A stretch of DNA of 61,759 nucleotides from Alphaproteobacteria bacterium (lineage in GTDB: Bacteria > Pseudomonadota > Alphaproteobacteria > Rhodobacterales > Rhodobacteraceae). A model generated the notes under the pieces. It made no database searches. It was not told the DNA's origin and was given only the letters and a program-made list of their open reading frames with translations. The DNA lies in the NCBI GenBank assembly GCA_003331935.1, contig QOQE01000010.1:1-61759 (forward strand). Reading direction: 5' to 3'. Of this stretch, positions 44,301 to 53,271 are shown piece after piece. A program made the translations under genes and the position numbers. Within the stretch, counting starts at the first letter, position 1. Every line of letters starts with the position of its first letter.

Positions 44301-44468
44301 GTCGATCTTTCTAGTACAATTGCTGGAGGTCTTACTTTCGCTACGTTCTTAACTTTAATTGCTACCCCCGCCTTGTTAGTACTGGGTAAGACATCCGTAT
44401 CCTCACTAAAGAATGGAATAGCCGGTTTTTTCATTAGAAGGCTTAGGCCAAAAATATTCTCTACCTAG
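41358..44468 (+). CDS. RND efflux transporter permease
   Basis: A 1036-residue inner-membrane pump with the usual two-fold repeat. TM1 is AVILALILIFFSGISAFL, two large periplasmic loops follow, and helix clusters include VLIVLVIVVLALGVKNALLIG and LVFSLVLMSIVLMIQF. The TM4 proton-relay position reads LVDGVIV with Asp398-Gly399, where AcrB has Asp-Asp. TM10 reads VVNNNIVLID (Asn910-912), where AcrB has Lys. It is the partner of the upstream adaptor. The substrate is unknown, and the altered relay suggests a distinct subfamily. It overlaps the RACo-like gene tail to tail by 8 bases. Confidence 0.93.
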   Translation: MKTIIEGCFRRPGAVILALILIFFSGISAFLSIPKEASPDVEIPVAYVSVAYDGISPSDAEKLLTKPLEKELKTVTGLKKMTSAATEGYTSITVEFDAGEDIDLVLEDVRQAVDDAKKDLPKNAEEPKVEEISLALFPILSVSLSGNVSESALINIANNLKEKVESVSGVLEVEVGGDREEVIEILIDASSIESYGINPQDVIGLVAANNQLVTAGAIENENGRLVVKVPGVVETLDELFAMPIKIADGTTINFGDIAIIRRTFEDKKSWSRVNGKPAVVLDIKKRVGSNIIEVVDASKKIISEEVSNIPGNINVDYLFDESKSVRTLLNDLGNNVFAAVLIVLVIVVLALGVKNALLIGFAIPSSFLLGFIILSNLGVTMNIIVLFSLILVAGILVDGVIVTTEHADRKISLGYDRRTAYLEGAVRMSWPIVASTVTTLMVFFPLLVWPGIVGQFMKYLPITMIVVLSASLLMALIFIPILGSLVGKVSTNKRSNTTPPKFYKDILKISVTRPIRSIFLVSLLILGSYVAYFSAKLGVQFFPDIEPEQAVVQILSRGDLSASEKNSLVKDTEASISDLNGVDINFAKSGADGRTKDLVGSVRTIFSDWNTREKAADLMESMRGNVKFLEGADINIVAQKEGPGGQGKPVRIEITGSDFNELNKALLDIKQKMNEIDGFIDISDNLPSPGLEWNLNIDREMAARHGVTVASLGTMVKLLTKGVKVSDYRPDDTDEELEVFLRYIKSERNLDRLQELRVPTPDGRYVPLSVFAELKPEKKGGTISRLNGNRLRSIEANVREGMRAPFLIEKLKSELENINFSKNVNVNFAGEDEDIKETQSFLGQSLVFSLVLMSIVLMIQFNSAWQTIVTMSAIILSTGGIFLLLFLTERPFGVVMSMLGLIALAGIVVNNNIVLIDTFNEFRKKGHSHREAAYLAGLTRFRPVILTAITTILGLVPMVFGLTIRFSDRDILVGAPSSQWWVDLSSTIAGGLTFATFLTLIATPALLVLGKTSVSSLKNGIAGFFIRRLRPKIFST

Positions 44469-46479
44469 CTGATCTTCTCTGCCTTTTTTGATTAAAGTTC
44501 ACGTCAGGTATATTTTTAAACTTAAAAAGCTCTGGGTGAATAGAGCTTTCATTGGGAAATGAAGATCCTTCCATGAAGTGTTTTTGGAAGGTTGGTTCAA
44601 CAGCGGTCTCTATTTTCTGGACCCGCTTCACAATAGACGAGATTTCTTTTCTAGATTCTTTATCTAAAAGAGCAATAATTGCTCCTGCACCCGCCGAGTT
44701 GCCACTTGCAACTATTTGACTGACTTTTGCATCAGGTACTAGGCCAATAATCAAAGCATGTTCAGGAGATATTTGAGATCCAAAAGCACCCGCCAGAACT
44801 ATGTTGTCTATTCTATTAATTCTGCTTTTTTCTAATAAAATTTTGAAGCTGGCATGTAGGGCAGCTTTAGCAAGTTGAATTGCTCTAATATCCATATTGG
44901 TTATAGACAAGGAAACTTTTGAGTCACTATATAAGAGATAAGAATTTGTTCTATCAGAGCTAATGCATCTATTTGAACCAGTTTGAGCACCTGAACCGAT
45001 GAGCCCATTTGCGTCTAATAGGCCAGCGAGGCGCATCTCTGCCACCGCTTCAATTATCCCAGAGCCACAAATACCGGTAATGCCAACTTTAGATACATTT
45101 TCTTTAAAACCTTTGTCATTTGACCATTGCTCGCAACCTATAACTTTGAAACTTGGTTCTTTAGAAATTGGATCGATGCGAACTCGTTCAATTGCACCGG
45201 GGGCAGCTCTCTGACCTGCTGAAATCTGAGCTCCCTCAAGAGCTGGACCAGTTGGGCATGAACAGGCAAATATTTCTTCACCCTTAGCAAGAAGTATTTC
45301 TGCGTTAGTTCCAATATCAACTAATAAAGTAGTGGTGTTTTCTAACTTTTGTGGCTGTTCTGCTATTATAACAGAGGCAGCATCTGCGCCAACGTGGCCC
45401 CCGATACATGGAATTGTATAGACATAACCCTCCAGATTTAGGTTTAAGCCTATATCTTTAGATTTAAAATTTAGACTATCTGAAAACGCTAGAGGAAAGG
45501 GCGCTTGACCTAGTTCCTTTGGATTAATTCCAAGAAGAAGATGATGCATAATGGGATTAGCAACAAAAACAGTTTCAAAAACTCTATCCAATCTGATTTG
45601 ATGTCTTTCTGTAATTTTTACTATAAGTTCATTCAGCCCTTCTATTACAACCCTGTTCAAGGTAGCTAAACCTTTTTCTTCCATCATGCAATATGAAACC
45701 CTACTCATGACGTCTTCGCCAAACCTTATCTGTGGGTTCATTATACCCATGCTACCTATAATTTTTCCTGAGTTTAAATCACAAAGGGTCGCTGCGATTG
45801 AAGTTGAGCCCAAATCAATCGCTAGGCCAAATGCTGGTATTTCTGAATATCCAGAATGTATATCTACAATTTCTGGGGCTGAATTTCCCATATAATAAAG
45901 TAAAATCGTTACTTTCCAATTACCTTTTCTCAATTTTTCTTGCAGGTCTTTGAGAACATTTATACTGCAGGTGACCTCTTCAACATTCCAATCTTTTTTT
46001 AAACTGGCACGTAAGCGGTCAAAGTCACTCTCCAGGGAGTCGAGTTGAGGTTCTGAAACTTCGATATAAAAAGCTTTGACTGATGTATTAAGAGAGAAGT
46101 CTCTTAAATTAGTTTCTTTTTTTATAATTTGTTTATGAATTTGACTATCTTCTGGAACATCAACTACCAAATCCCCAAGAATTTTTGTTTGACATCCCAG
46201 CCTTCTTTCTTCAGATAAATGAAATTTATTTCTATAAATGATCTCAGTATCGTTTCGATCTGAAACGCTTACATGTTTTGAAAGAATATTTAATTTACTA
46301 AATTCTCCAAAAGTTGGCTCCACCTGACACTTTGAACATCTTCCTCTCGCACCACATATGCTATTTAAGTCTACCGAAAGAGTTTGGGCTGCCTCAAGTA
46401 TAGTCGTTCCTTTTTTAACGCGCCCTCTTATTCCCGAGGGTGTAAAAACAATGGTTGCAAAGGAGTTTTTATCGTCCAT
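44461..46479 (-). CDS. ASKHA-domain corrinoid activation protein (RACo/RamA-like, DUF4445)
   Basis: A protein of about 672 residues. The N-terminal [2Fe-2S] ferredoxin domain has the cysteine cluster CGARGRCSKC. An inserted middle region and a C-terminal ASKHA/actin-like ATPase domain follow (FGLAIDLGSTSIAATLCDL; LLVDIGTNAEILL; GAFGSQISPEHAL). The family reductively reactivates the Co(II) corrinoid of methyltransferases using ATP. I use ATG 46479, 10 bases after the methyltransferase stop; an upstream ATG at 46539 would overlap that gene by 50 bases. It completes the corrinoid block. Confidence 0.9.
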   Translation of the reverse strand: MDDKNSFATIVFTPSGIRGRVKKGTTILEAAQTLSVDLNSICGARGRCSKCQVEPTFGEFSKLNILSKHVSVSDRNDTEIIYRNKFHLSEERRLGCQTKILGDLVVDVPEDSQIHKQIIKKETNLRDFSLNTSVKAFYIEVSEPQLDSLESDFDRLRASLKKDWNVEEVTCSINVLKDLQEKLRKGNWKVTILLYYMGNSAPEIVDIHSGYSEIPAFGLAIDLGSTSIAATLCDLNSGKIIGSMGIMNPQIRFGEDVMSRVSYCMMEEKGLATLNRVVIEGLNELIVKITERHQIRLDRVFETVFVANPIMHHLLLGINPKELGQAPFPLAFSDSLNFKSKDIGLNLNLEGYVYTIPCIGGHVGADAASVIIAEQPQKLENTTTLLVDIGTNAEILLAKGEEIFACSCPTGPALEGAQISAGQRAAPGAIERVRIDPISKEPSFKVIGCEQWSNDKGFKENVSKVGITGICGSGIIEAVAEMRLAGLLDANGLIGSGAQTGSNRCISSDRTNSYLLYSDSKVSLSITNMDIRAIQLAKAALHASFKILLEKSRINRIDNIVLAGAFGSQISPEHALIIGLVPDAKVSQIVASGNSAGAGAIIALLDKESRKEISSIVKRVQKIETAVEPTFQKHFMEGSSFPNESSIHPELFKFKNIPDVNFNQKRQRRSAR

Positions 46480-46489
46480 ATAAATTATC

Positions 46490-47404
46490 TTATGTTTTTT
46501 GCCGTCGTCTTCTTGAAGCTCTTGCACCAATGGAGCCATCCTCTACAACTCTATTACTCTTAATCCAATTTGCTCCGTTAGGATCATGGTTCATAAGAAA
46601 GTCGGCTGATCTTATTGCATTAATTTCATTCTCGTTAGTTGGGTTCATTATTGCGCTCGTTAGCCCAGAGCAAATAGCCATCGATAAATAAGATGCGTTA
46701 ATTCCGTGCCTATTGGGTAGTCCAAAAGAAATATTAGATGCACCACAAGTTGAGTTTACACCTATTTCCCGCAGTTTTTTTACAAGGTCAAAAACTTGTA
46801 AGCCTGCAGTTGCCATTGCACCAATAGGCATAACCAATGGATCTACAACAATATCACTCTTAGGTATGCCGTAGTCAGCAGCTCTATTAATAATTTTTTT
46901 TGCCACTTGAAAACGCACTGCTGGATCTTCTGATATTCCCGTATCATCATTAGATATAGCAACAACTGGCACATTATATTTTTTTACTAATGGAAGAATT
47001 GTTTCCAATCTCTCTTCCTCACCTGTAACTGAATTTAGAAGAGGGCGTCCTTTAGCCACTTCAAGTCCAGCCTCTAAAGCTGCTGGCACTGAGCTATCGA
47101 TACAAATCGGAACATCAGTCAAGCTTTGCACAAGGTTGATTAATTTTTTAATTAATGGTGGCTCTGTAATATTGGGATCTGGGTTGTTATTATAAACAAC
47201 ACCAGCATTTACATCCAAAATATGAGCTCCACACTTAACCTGATTTAGTGCATCCTTCTCCACAGTTGAAAAATCATCATTTTGTAGTTCTAGTGATAGT
47301 TTTTTCCTTCCAGTTGGGTTTATTCTTTCTCCAATTATGCAGAAAGGTTCTTCAATCCCAATCTTTACAGCTTTGGTTGATGACTCTATTAGTGTAACAC
47401 TCAT
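46490..47404 (-). CDS. Methyltetrahydrofolate:corrinoid methyltransferase (pterin-binding)
   Basis: A 304-residue DHPS-like TIM-barrel of the AcsE/MtrH-type methyltransferases. IIGERINPTGRKKL, HILDVNAGVVYNN, CIDSSVPAALEAGL, NSVTGEEERL and ISNDDTG line the pterin pocket. It moves a methyl group between a corrinoid protein and tetrahydrofolate. It is full length and lies between the metF-like and RACo-like genes, with 8 to 10 bases between stops and starts. The corrinoid protein itself is not in the window. Confidence 0.92.
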   Translation of the reverse strand: MSVTLIESSTKAVKIGIEEPFCIIGERINPTGRKKLSLELQNDDFSTVEKDALNQVKCGAHILDVNAGVVYNNNPDPNITEPPLIKKLINLVQSLTDVPICIDSSVPAALEAGLEVAKGRPLLNSVTGEEERLETILPLVKKYNVPVVAISNDDTGISEDPAVRFQVAKKIINRAADYGIPKSDIVVDPLVMPIGAMATAGLQVFDLVKKLREIGVNSTCGASNISFGLPNRHGINASYLSMAICSGLTSAIMNPTNENEINAIRSADFLMNHDPNGANWIKSNRVVEDGSIGARASRRRRQKT

Positions 47405-47412
47405 TTTTCCTC

Positions 47413-48276
47413 CTAAGCTGCCGTAGAGCCAATGTTTTTTGCAAACGAAGCACTCGCTTCTATTCCTCCTAAAGGAAAAAAATGCAAAGAGTCCACGTTT
47501 TTAAATAGCTTATTTTTTTTATTTAGATCTAACGCATTAACTATTTCTGTTGGTTCGAATGGTAATAGTAGCTTTGTTAGATCTTTAGCTCTCTTTTTCA
47601 ATACCGATATGGAGGGGCCAACCCCGCACATTATTGCATATTTTATTAATGTTTGTAATTTTGTTGGTCCAGCCAAACCTAAACTTATAGGCAAATCTAT
47701 TTTCTCACTTTCTAGTATTTCCAACCATTTTATTACTGGGTTAAGATCGAAACAAAATTGGGTGGTTATTCCGACTTGCAATTTCGTTCGTCGTGCAAAA
47801 TCCTGCTTTATTTTTAAAGCATTTATAGTCTTTTCTAGAGATCCATCTTTATCGATGTCTGGATTGCCTTCTGGATGGCCCGCGATTTGTATTTTTTTGA
47901 ATGAATATTTTTCGAATATTCCACTTTCTAACATTTGAATCGAGTTAAAAAGCTCGCCGGAAGGAGTTTTTCCATTTCCTGCAAGCAATAAACTTTGTTC
48001 TACACCAAAGGACGCATATTCTTTGACCCAATCTTCAAGCTCGCCTACATTCGAAATAATTCTTGCTGGGATATGAGGCATTGGAACCATTCCTTCAGAA
48101 ATTAATCTTTTACAGGTGGCAAACATTTCTTCTACCGGAGTATCTTCGAGATGCGCCACGTATACGGTTGTTTTTTCTGGTAGTATCCGCTTGAAGTTAT
48201 CGACCTTTTTTGCTGTTCTTGGCATAACTTCTATGGAAAATTTTTTAGAATTATTTTTTTGGGTTTTTGTATTCAT
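47413..48276 (-). CDS. Methylenetetrahydrofolate reductase-like protein
   Basis: A 287-residue flavin TIM-barrel of the MetF family. The N-terminal IEVMPRTAKKV-type strand, VAHLEDTPVEEM, QIAGHPEGNPDID and the C-terminal FFPLGGIEASA agree. It interconverts methylene- and methyl-tetrahydrofolate. It differs from the main biosynthetic MetF and belongs to the C1 block with the methyltransferase and RACo genes. Its ATG overlaps the preceding stop as TAATG. Confidence 0.88.
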   Translation of the reverse strand: MNTKTQKNNSKKFSIEVMPRTAKKVDNFKRILPEKTTVYVAHLEDTPVEEMFATCKRLISEGMVPMPHIPARIISNVGELEDWVKEYASFGVEQSLLLAGNGKTPSGELFNSIQMLESGIFEKYSFKKIQIAGHPEGNPDIDKDGSLEKTINALKIKQDFARRTKLQVGITTQFCFDLNPVIKWLEILESEKIDLPISLGLAGPTKLQTLIKYAIMCGVGPSISVLKKRAKDLTKLLLPFEPTEIVNALDLNKKNKLFKNVDSLHFFPLGGIEASASFAKNIGSTAA

Positions 48277-48578
48277 TAAGATATACCGCCATTTTCAATA
48301 AGCTCACTCAATTTTTTATTATTGTAGTCATTTTCAAATCTTTTGTTTTCATTGTTTATTATATCTTCCAAAGACCCCTCACAGAGTACAGGAGAGGTTT
48401 TTCTCCATTCTTTTAAATATGAATCTGTATCAGTGAAATTGAGCTTCATAGCACATTTATCAATAGCTTTTTCGAAGCGATCGGGTAGCTTTACTTTCTT
48501 TGCTTTGCGTCCTTTTCCCACAATAAATTGAGCAGGAATATCTCTCCAAAAAATATAAACAACCTGCTGAGATGGCAT
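48276..48578 (-). CDS. 'Virulence factor' family small protein (Pfam Virulence_fact type)
   Basis: A 100-residue protein starting VVYIFWRDIPAQFIVGKG and containing KVKLPDRFEKAID and LKEWRKTSP. From memory these match the small family misnamed 'virulence factor', which in Rhodobacteraceae sits with metF-like, pterin methyltransferase and RACo genes. It is the first gene of the block and overlaps metF by one base. The biochemical role is unknown; context points to corrinoid-dependent C1 transfer, not virulence. Confidence 0.8.
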   Translation of the reverse strand: MPSQQVVYIFWRDIPAQFIVGKGRKAKKVKLPDRFEKAIDKCAMKLNFTDTDSYLKEWRKTSPVLCEGSLEDIINNENKRFENDYNNKKLSELIENGGIS

Positions 48579-48689
48579 CTTATTATTATTCCTGTAAAAA
48601 GTTTTTATTGAGTTATATTTAGCCTAATCATATAAGCAATGTCATGTTGCTACATAAATATAATTTTTTCCACTTTTTTTTGATTAAAT

Positions 48690-49355
48690 ATGAGAAATTT
48701 AAAGGTAAAAGTAAAGTCTGCTAAAGGAAGAACTACTTCATCTACAAGGTGGCTTCAGAGACAGCTTAATGATCCTTTTGTTAAAGAGGCAAGACTCCAA
48801 GGATTTAGATCTCGTTCCGCTTTTAAGCTGGTGGAAATTGACAATAAATTCAATTTACTTAAAAAGGGATATAGAGTTTTAGACTTAGGTTGCGCTCCGG
48901 GCGGATGGTGTCAAGTAGCAGCCAAAAAGGTAGGTGTAAAACCCTCTGAAAATTTAGTTACTGGCTTGGATTTAAAGCCGTGTGAAGCAATTGTAGGAGT
49001 GACCTTTTTTGAAACAGATTTTCTAGATGAAGGACAATTTTTAAAGTTTGAAAAATCGTTAGAAAAAAAATTCGACGTTATTTTATCTGACATGGCTCCA
49101 AATGCTACAGGTCATAAAAAAACTGATAATCTTCAGATTATGGCTCTTGTCGAAGCAGCGACCGACTTTGCAGTTAAGTTTTTGAAACAAGATGGTTCTT
49201 TTGTGGCAAAGGTATTAGATGCTGGCGCAGGCCCAGAAATTCAAAAACTAGTTAATAAGAAATTCGAAAAAGTGATAAATTTCAAACCTAAAGCCAGTAG
49301 ATCCGACTCGTCAGAACGATACTTGGTTGCTATTGGTTTCAAAGAAGGAGAGTAA
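48690..49355 (+). CDS. rlmE: 23S rRNA (uridine-2'-O)-methyltransferase RlmE/FtsJ
   Basis: A 221-residue Rossmann methyltransferase that methylates U2552 of 23S rRNA. SAM binding is at VLDLGCAPGGW. The K-D-K-E catalytic tetrad is Lys46, Asp134 (LSDMAPN), Lys174 and Glu209. It is full length. guaB starts 4 bases after its stop, an operon-like spacing. Confidence 0.95.
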   Translation: MRNLKVKVKSAKGRTTSSTRWLQRQLNDPFVKEARLQGFRSRSAFKLVEIDNKFNLLKKGYRVLDLGCAPGGWCQVAAKKVGVKPSENLVTGLDLKPCEAIVGVTFFETDFLDEGQFLKFEKSLEKKFDVILSDMAPNATGHKKTDNLQIMALVEAATDFAVKFLKQDGSFVAKVLDAGAGPEIQKLVNKKFEKVINFKPKASRSDSSERYLVAIGFKEGE

Positions 49356-49359
49356 GAAA

Positions 49360-50814
49360 ATGCAAATAAAAGAGGCCCTAACTTTTGATGACGTATTGTT
49401 GGTCCCTAATGGATCCAATATTTTACCAAGTGAGGCCAATACTCAGACACTGATAACAAAAAATATTTCTCTTAATAACCCAATAATGTCATCAGCCATG
49501 GATACCGTAACGGAGTCTAGAATGGCAATTGCTTTAGCTCAATATGGTGGGATAGGCGTAATTCATAGAAATTTAAAAATAAAAGAACAAGTTGCCTGTG
49601 TTAACGATGTTAAACGGTTCGAGAGTGCCATTGTTTATGATCCCGTTACATTGAAAGAAAATCAAAAATTAAGTGAGGCAAAAGATCTTCAAAACAAATT
49701 GAGCATTACTGGTTTCCCAGTGGTGAATGAAAAGAACATTTTAAAAGGTATTTTAACTAATAGGGATATGAGGTTTGTAGAAAATTTAGAAACACCTGTA
49801 AGCGAAATGATGACTAATACTAATTTGGCAATTGTTAACGAGCCTGTAAGTAATGAAAAAGCACGATCTATTTTGTCAGAACGTCGAATAGAAAAGCTCT
49901 TAATAGTTAACAAAAAGAATGAATTGGTAGGCTTGATGACTGTGAAAGATCTTGAAAATTCTGTTTTAAATCCTCTCGCAACAAAGGACTCACTAGGAAG
50001 ACTTCGTGTTGCGGCAGCTTCGACGGTGGGTCAGAAGGGACTTCAGCGATCTATATCTTTAATTGAAGCTGGAGCGGATATGGTTGTGATTGATACCGCG
50101 CATGGACATTCATTGCATGTGCTTAAAGCTGTAGAAGAACTAAAAAACAAGTTTCCAAATGTTGATATCGTAGCAGGGAACGTAGCTACACCTGAGGCAA
50201 CGGGAGCACTTTTTAAAGCGGGAGCTGATGCGGTTAAAGTGGGTATAGGTCCTGGTTCAATCTGTACAACTAGAATAGTAGCAGGTGTGGGAGTCCCCCA
50301 ATTTACGGCGCTCTTGGACTGTGCAGAAGAAGCTGATAAGCGCGGCAAAGTGATAATAGCTGATGGTGGAATAAAGTATTCGGGTGATTTTGCTAAAGCT
50401 ATAGCAGCAGGTGCATCGTGTGTAATGGTAGGATCACTATTAGCTGGAACGGATGAAGCGCCAGGAGAAGTTTTATATTACCAAGGGAGAAGTGTAAAAA
50501 ATTACCGAGGTATGGGGTCCGTTGGAGCGATGGCAAGAGGGTCAGCAGACAGATACTTCCAAAAAGAGATTGAAGCTGATAAGCTTATTCCAGAGGGAAT
50601 TGAAGGTCATGTTCCTTATAAAGGCCCTGTATCAAAAGTCCTCCATCAGCTTCTTGGAGGTCTTAAAGCAGCAATGGGCTATACCGGAAATCAGACAATT
50701 GAATCCATGAGAAAAAATTGTTCTTTTGTAAAGATTACAAATGCTGGTCTCCGAGAGAGTCACGTTCATGATGTAAGTATAACGCGACAAGCACCGAATT
50801 ATTTTTCAAGTTGA
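49360..50814 (+). CDS. guaB: Inosine-5'-monophosphate dehydrogenase
   Basis: A 484-residue IMPDH, which commits IMP to GMP synthesis. The TIM barrel is split by a CBS pair (DPVTLKENQKLSEAKDL; TNLAIVNEPVSNEKAR). The catalytic Cys302 is in GPGSICTTRIVAGVGVPQ, and YRGMGSVGAM is the flap region. ATG 49360 is chosen because the family begins MxxxEALTFDDVLLVP and a GGAG lies before it; a longer frame from 49327 would overlap rlmE. The rsmB-like gene follows after one base. Confidence 0.97.
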   Translation: MQIKEALTFDDVLLVPNGSNILPSEANTQTLITKNISLNNPIMSSAMDTVTESRMAIALAQYGGIGVIHRNLKIKEQVACVNDVKRFESAIVYDPVTLKENQKLSEAKDLQNKLSITGFPVVNEKNILKGILTNRDMRFVENLETPVSEMMTNTNLAIVNEPVSNEKARSILSERRIEKLLIVNKKNELVGLMTVKDLENSVLNPLATKDSLGRLRVAAASTVGQKGLQRSISLIEAGADMVVIDTAHGHSLHVLKAVEELKNKFPNVDIVAGNVATPEATGALFKAGADAVKVGIGPGSICTTRIVAGVGVPQFTALLDCAEEADKRGKVIIADGGIKYSGDFAKAIAAGASCVMVGSLLAGTDEAPGEVLYYQGRSVKNYRGMGSVGAMARGSADRYFQKEIEADKLIPEGIEGHVPYKGPVSKVLHQLLGGLKAAMGYTGNQTIESMRKNCSFVKITNAGLRESHVHDVSITRQAPNYFSS

Positions 50815-50815
50815 G

Positions 50816-52021
50816 ATGAGACGGGACTCGCGCGCTAACGCGGCTATATTTATTTTAGATGAGTTTTTAGCCGGTCAAAACCTAAACGCAATTCTTTCTA
50901 AATGGACGAAAGCTAATAGGTATGCAGGATCAAGTGATCGGGAGTCCATACGAGATATAGTTTTTGATATCTTAAGAGTAAAAAAGACATTCACTTTTAT
51001 ACTTAACAAAGAAAAACAAGTCATAAATGGTAGAGCGCTAGTTTTTCTCTACTCAGTTTACTATTCACTACCCTTAAATGATATTTTTACTGGGCAAAAG
51101 TATGGGCCTGACAAACTCAATAATTATGAAAACGAGTTTTCTGAAATAGCTAAGGAAAACAATGAAAGAGGTTTTGAGGTCATAGATAATATTCCTGATT
51201 TCCTCCTTACTGAATTTCAACGATCTCTTGGTAGTAAATTCGGTAATGTTATGCGTTTATTAGAAAAACGTGCTCCTGTGTCTATTCGTGTTAATGCTCA
51301 CAAATCAGATGTTTCGTCAATATTAGAGGTACTTTCTTCGGAGGGGATAGAAGGAAAAATAGCGAAAAAAGTGAGATACGGAATAGAAATTATTGGTAAT
51401 CCCCGTCGTCTCACACAGCTCAAAGCTTTCAAAGATGGCTATTTTGAAGTGCAAGACCTCCACTCTCAGAAAACAATTGAAGGATTGCCAATAAAAGAGG
51501 ATACAAAGATTCTAGATTATTGTGCGGGCGCAGGTGGTAAAATTTTGAACATAGCATCCTTGTTAAAAGGTAATGGTAGATTTTTTGTTCATGATTTAGA
51601 TAAGAAGAAGTTAATTGAAGCAGACTTGAGAGCTAAGAGAGCAGGAATAAAACTTAAAAGACTTAATGCTGAAAATATGGAACAGCACCATAATAGCTTT
51701 GATTATATTTTAGCTGACGTTCCCTGCAGTGGTTCTGGTACATGGAGAAGAAATCCTCAACAGAAATGGAGAATTACATCGGACTCTTTAGAGGAAATTT
51801 TAAATAGACAAATTACAATCCTAAATGAGGTGAAAGATCTTATAAAAAAAAATGGGTTGCTTTTTTATATAACATGCTCTCTTTTAAAAATAGAAAATGA
51901 AGAAGTAGTAGATGACTTTCTAATTCAAAACAAAAATTTCAGTTTGTCAAATAAAGAGAATATTACTATTGACACCCAGGGTGATGGCTTTTTTTGTGCT
52001 GTATTACAAAAGAAAAATTAA
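50816..52021 (+). CDS. RsmB-like rRNA cytosine-C5 methyltransferase
   Basis: A 401-residue m5C RNA methyltransferase. An N-terminal NusB-like helical region precedes the SAM-binding motif I DYCAGAGGKILNIA and motif IV DVPCSGSGTWRRNP, with Cys304. Motif VI YITCSLLKIENEE has the second catalytic Cys354. This Cys-Cys pair is the NSUN/RsmB pattern. C967 of 16S rRNA is the likely site. Start ATG 50816 follows the guaB stop by one base. Confidence 0.9.
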   Translation: MRRDSRANAAIFILDEFLAGQNLNAILSKWTKANRYAGSSDRESIRDIVFDILRVKKTFTFILNKEKQVINGRALVFLYSVYYSLPLNDIFTGQKYGPDKLNNYENEFSEIAKENNERGFEVIDNIPDFLLTEFQRSLGSKFGNVMRLLEKRAPVSIRVNAHKSDVSSILEVLSSEGIEGKIAKKVRYGIEIIGNPRRLTQLKAFKDGYFEVQDLHSQKTIEGLPIKEDTKILDYCAGAGGKILNIASLLKGNGRFFVHDLDKKKLIEADLRAKRAGIKLKRLNAENMEQHHNSFDYILADVPCSGSGTWRRNPQQKWRITSDSLEEILNRQITILNEVKDLIKKNGLLFYITCSLLKIENEEVVDDFLIQNKNFSLSNKENITIDTQGDGFFCAVLQKKN

Positions 52022-52055
52022 AGTTGATATTATTTTTTTTTATGATAGCGTTGCA

Positions 52056-52070
52056 GAACAAAGTAGGAAC
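52056..52070 (+). promoter_or_regulatory. LexA box of the alphaproteobacterial type, recA operator
   Basis: GAAC-AAAGTAG-GAAC is a perfect direct repeat GAAC-N7-GAAC, the reverse complement of the GTTC-N7-GTTC LexA site known for alphaproteobacteria. It sits 60 bases before the recA start and between a TTGCAG (52051-52056) and TACAAT (52076-52081), so LexA would block the promoter. Confidence 0.8.
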
Positions 52071-52129
52071 ATAAATACAATTAAAGTAGCCAATAAATAA
52101 TATACATGATAAAACAAAGGACCCTGTAA

Positions 52130-53191
52130 ATGGAAAATTTAATAAATATCTCAGAAAGAAAAAATATGGATAAAGATAAGGCCTTGGATACTGCATTAGC
52201 TCAAATTGAAAGAAGTTTTGGTAAAGGGTCAATTATGAAACTTGGCCAGGATAATCCAGTTATGGATATAGAAGCGGTATCTACTGGTTCTATTGGTTTA
52301 GATGTGGCTTTAGGGATTGGCGGTCTTCCTAAAGGAAGAATTATTGAAGTTTATGGGCCAGAAAGTTCAGGAAAGACAACTCTAGCGCTACATGTTATTT
52401 CTCAGGAACAAAAAAATGGTGGTATTTGTGCATTTGTTGACGCAGAGCACGCTCTTGACCCCAGTTATGCAAAAAAACTTGGTGTTAATTTGGATGACTT
52501 ACTTATCTCCCAACCTGATGCGGGTGAGCAGGCTTTAGAAATAACTGAGACATTGGTAAGATCTGGTGCGGTGTCAGTTGTTGTAGTCGATAGTGTTGCT
52601 GCATTAACGCCACGATCTGAGCTAGAAGGAGATATGGGTGATGCACAAGTAGGTGCCCAGGCAAGATTAATGAGCCAAGCAATGCGGAAGTTAACAGGAT
52701 CAATCAGTAGATCTAACTGTATGGTAATATTCATAAATCAAATTAGAATGAAAATAGGTGTTATGTTTGGAAGTCCTGAAACAACCACAGGTGGTAACGC
52801 TCTAAAATTTTATTCTTCAGTCAGGCTAGATATTCGTAGAATTGGTGCCCTAAAAGATAGAGATGAAATTGTAGGAAATGCAACAAGAGTAAAGGTCGTT
52901 AAAAATAAGGTCGCACCACCATTTAAACAAGTTGAATTTGATATTATGTATGGTGAAGGTATCTCAAAAACAGGTGAAATTATAGATCTTGGCGTAAAAG
53001 AAGGAATAATTGAAAAGTCGGGTGCATGGTTTTCTTACGGAGATGAGCGCATAGGGCAAGGCCGAGAAAATGCGAAAATATTTCTTAAAGAAAATGAAAA
53101 AATGTGCAGCGAAATAGAAGAAAAGATTAGGAAGTCTTATAGTATTAATGATGATGAAGTAGTAGAGGAAGTAACAGACAAAGCCGAATGA
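52130..53191 (+). CDS. recA: RecA recombinase
   Basis: A 353-residue RecA. Walker A is GPESSGKT at 76-83, Walker B is [10 protein letters not shown], and the L2 loop is [27 protein letters not shown]. The C-terminus is acidic ([11 protein letters not shown]), as in other RecAs. ATG 52130 is used, with AAGGA before it; ATG 52166 is a second candidate. Regulated by the LexA box at 52056-52070. Confidence 0.98.
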   Translation: MENLINISERKNMDKDKALDTALAQIERSFGKGSIMKLGQDNPVMDIEAVSTGSIGLDVALGIGGLPKGRIIEVYGPESSGKTTLALHVISQEQKNGGICAFVDAEHALDPSYAKKLGVNLDDLLISQPDAGEQALEITETLVRSGAVSVVVVDSVAALTPRSELEGDMGDAQVGAQARLMSQAMRKLTGSISRSNCMVIFINQIRMKIGVMFGSPETTTGGNALKFYSSVRLDIRRIGALKDRDEIVGNATRVKVVKNKVAPPFKQVEFDIMYGEGISKTGEIIDLGVKEGIIEKSGAWFSYGDERIGQGRENAKIFLKENEKMCSEIEEKIRKSYSINDDEVVEEVTDKAE

Positions 53192-53271
53192 TTTTTGTAT
53201 TAATATAGAGTTTAAAAACTTAAAAAAATCTGTATGGTAGGGTCAGTTAATACAATCATTTTGGATTACTG

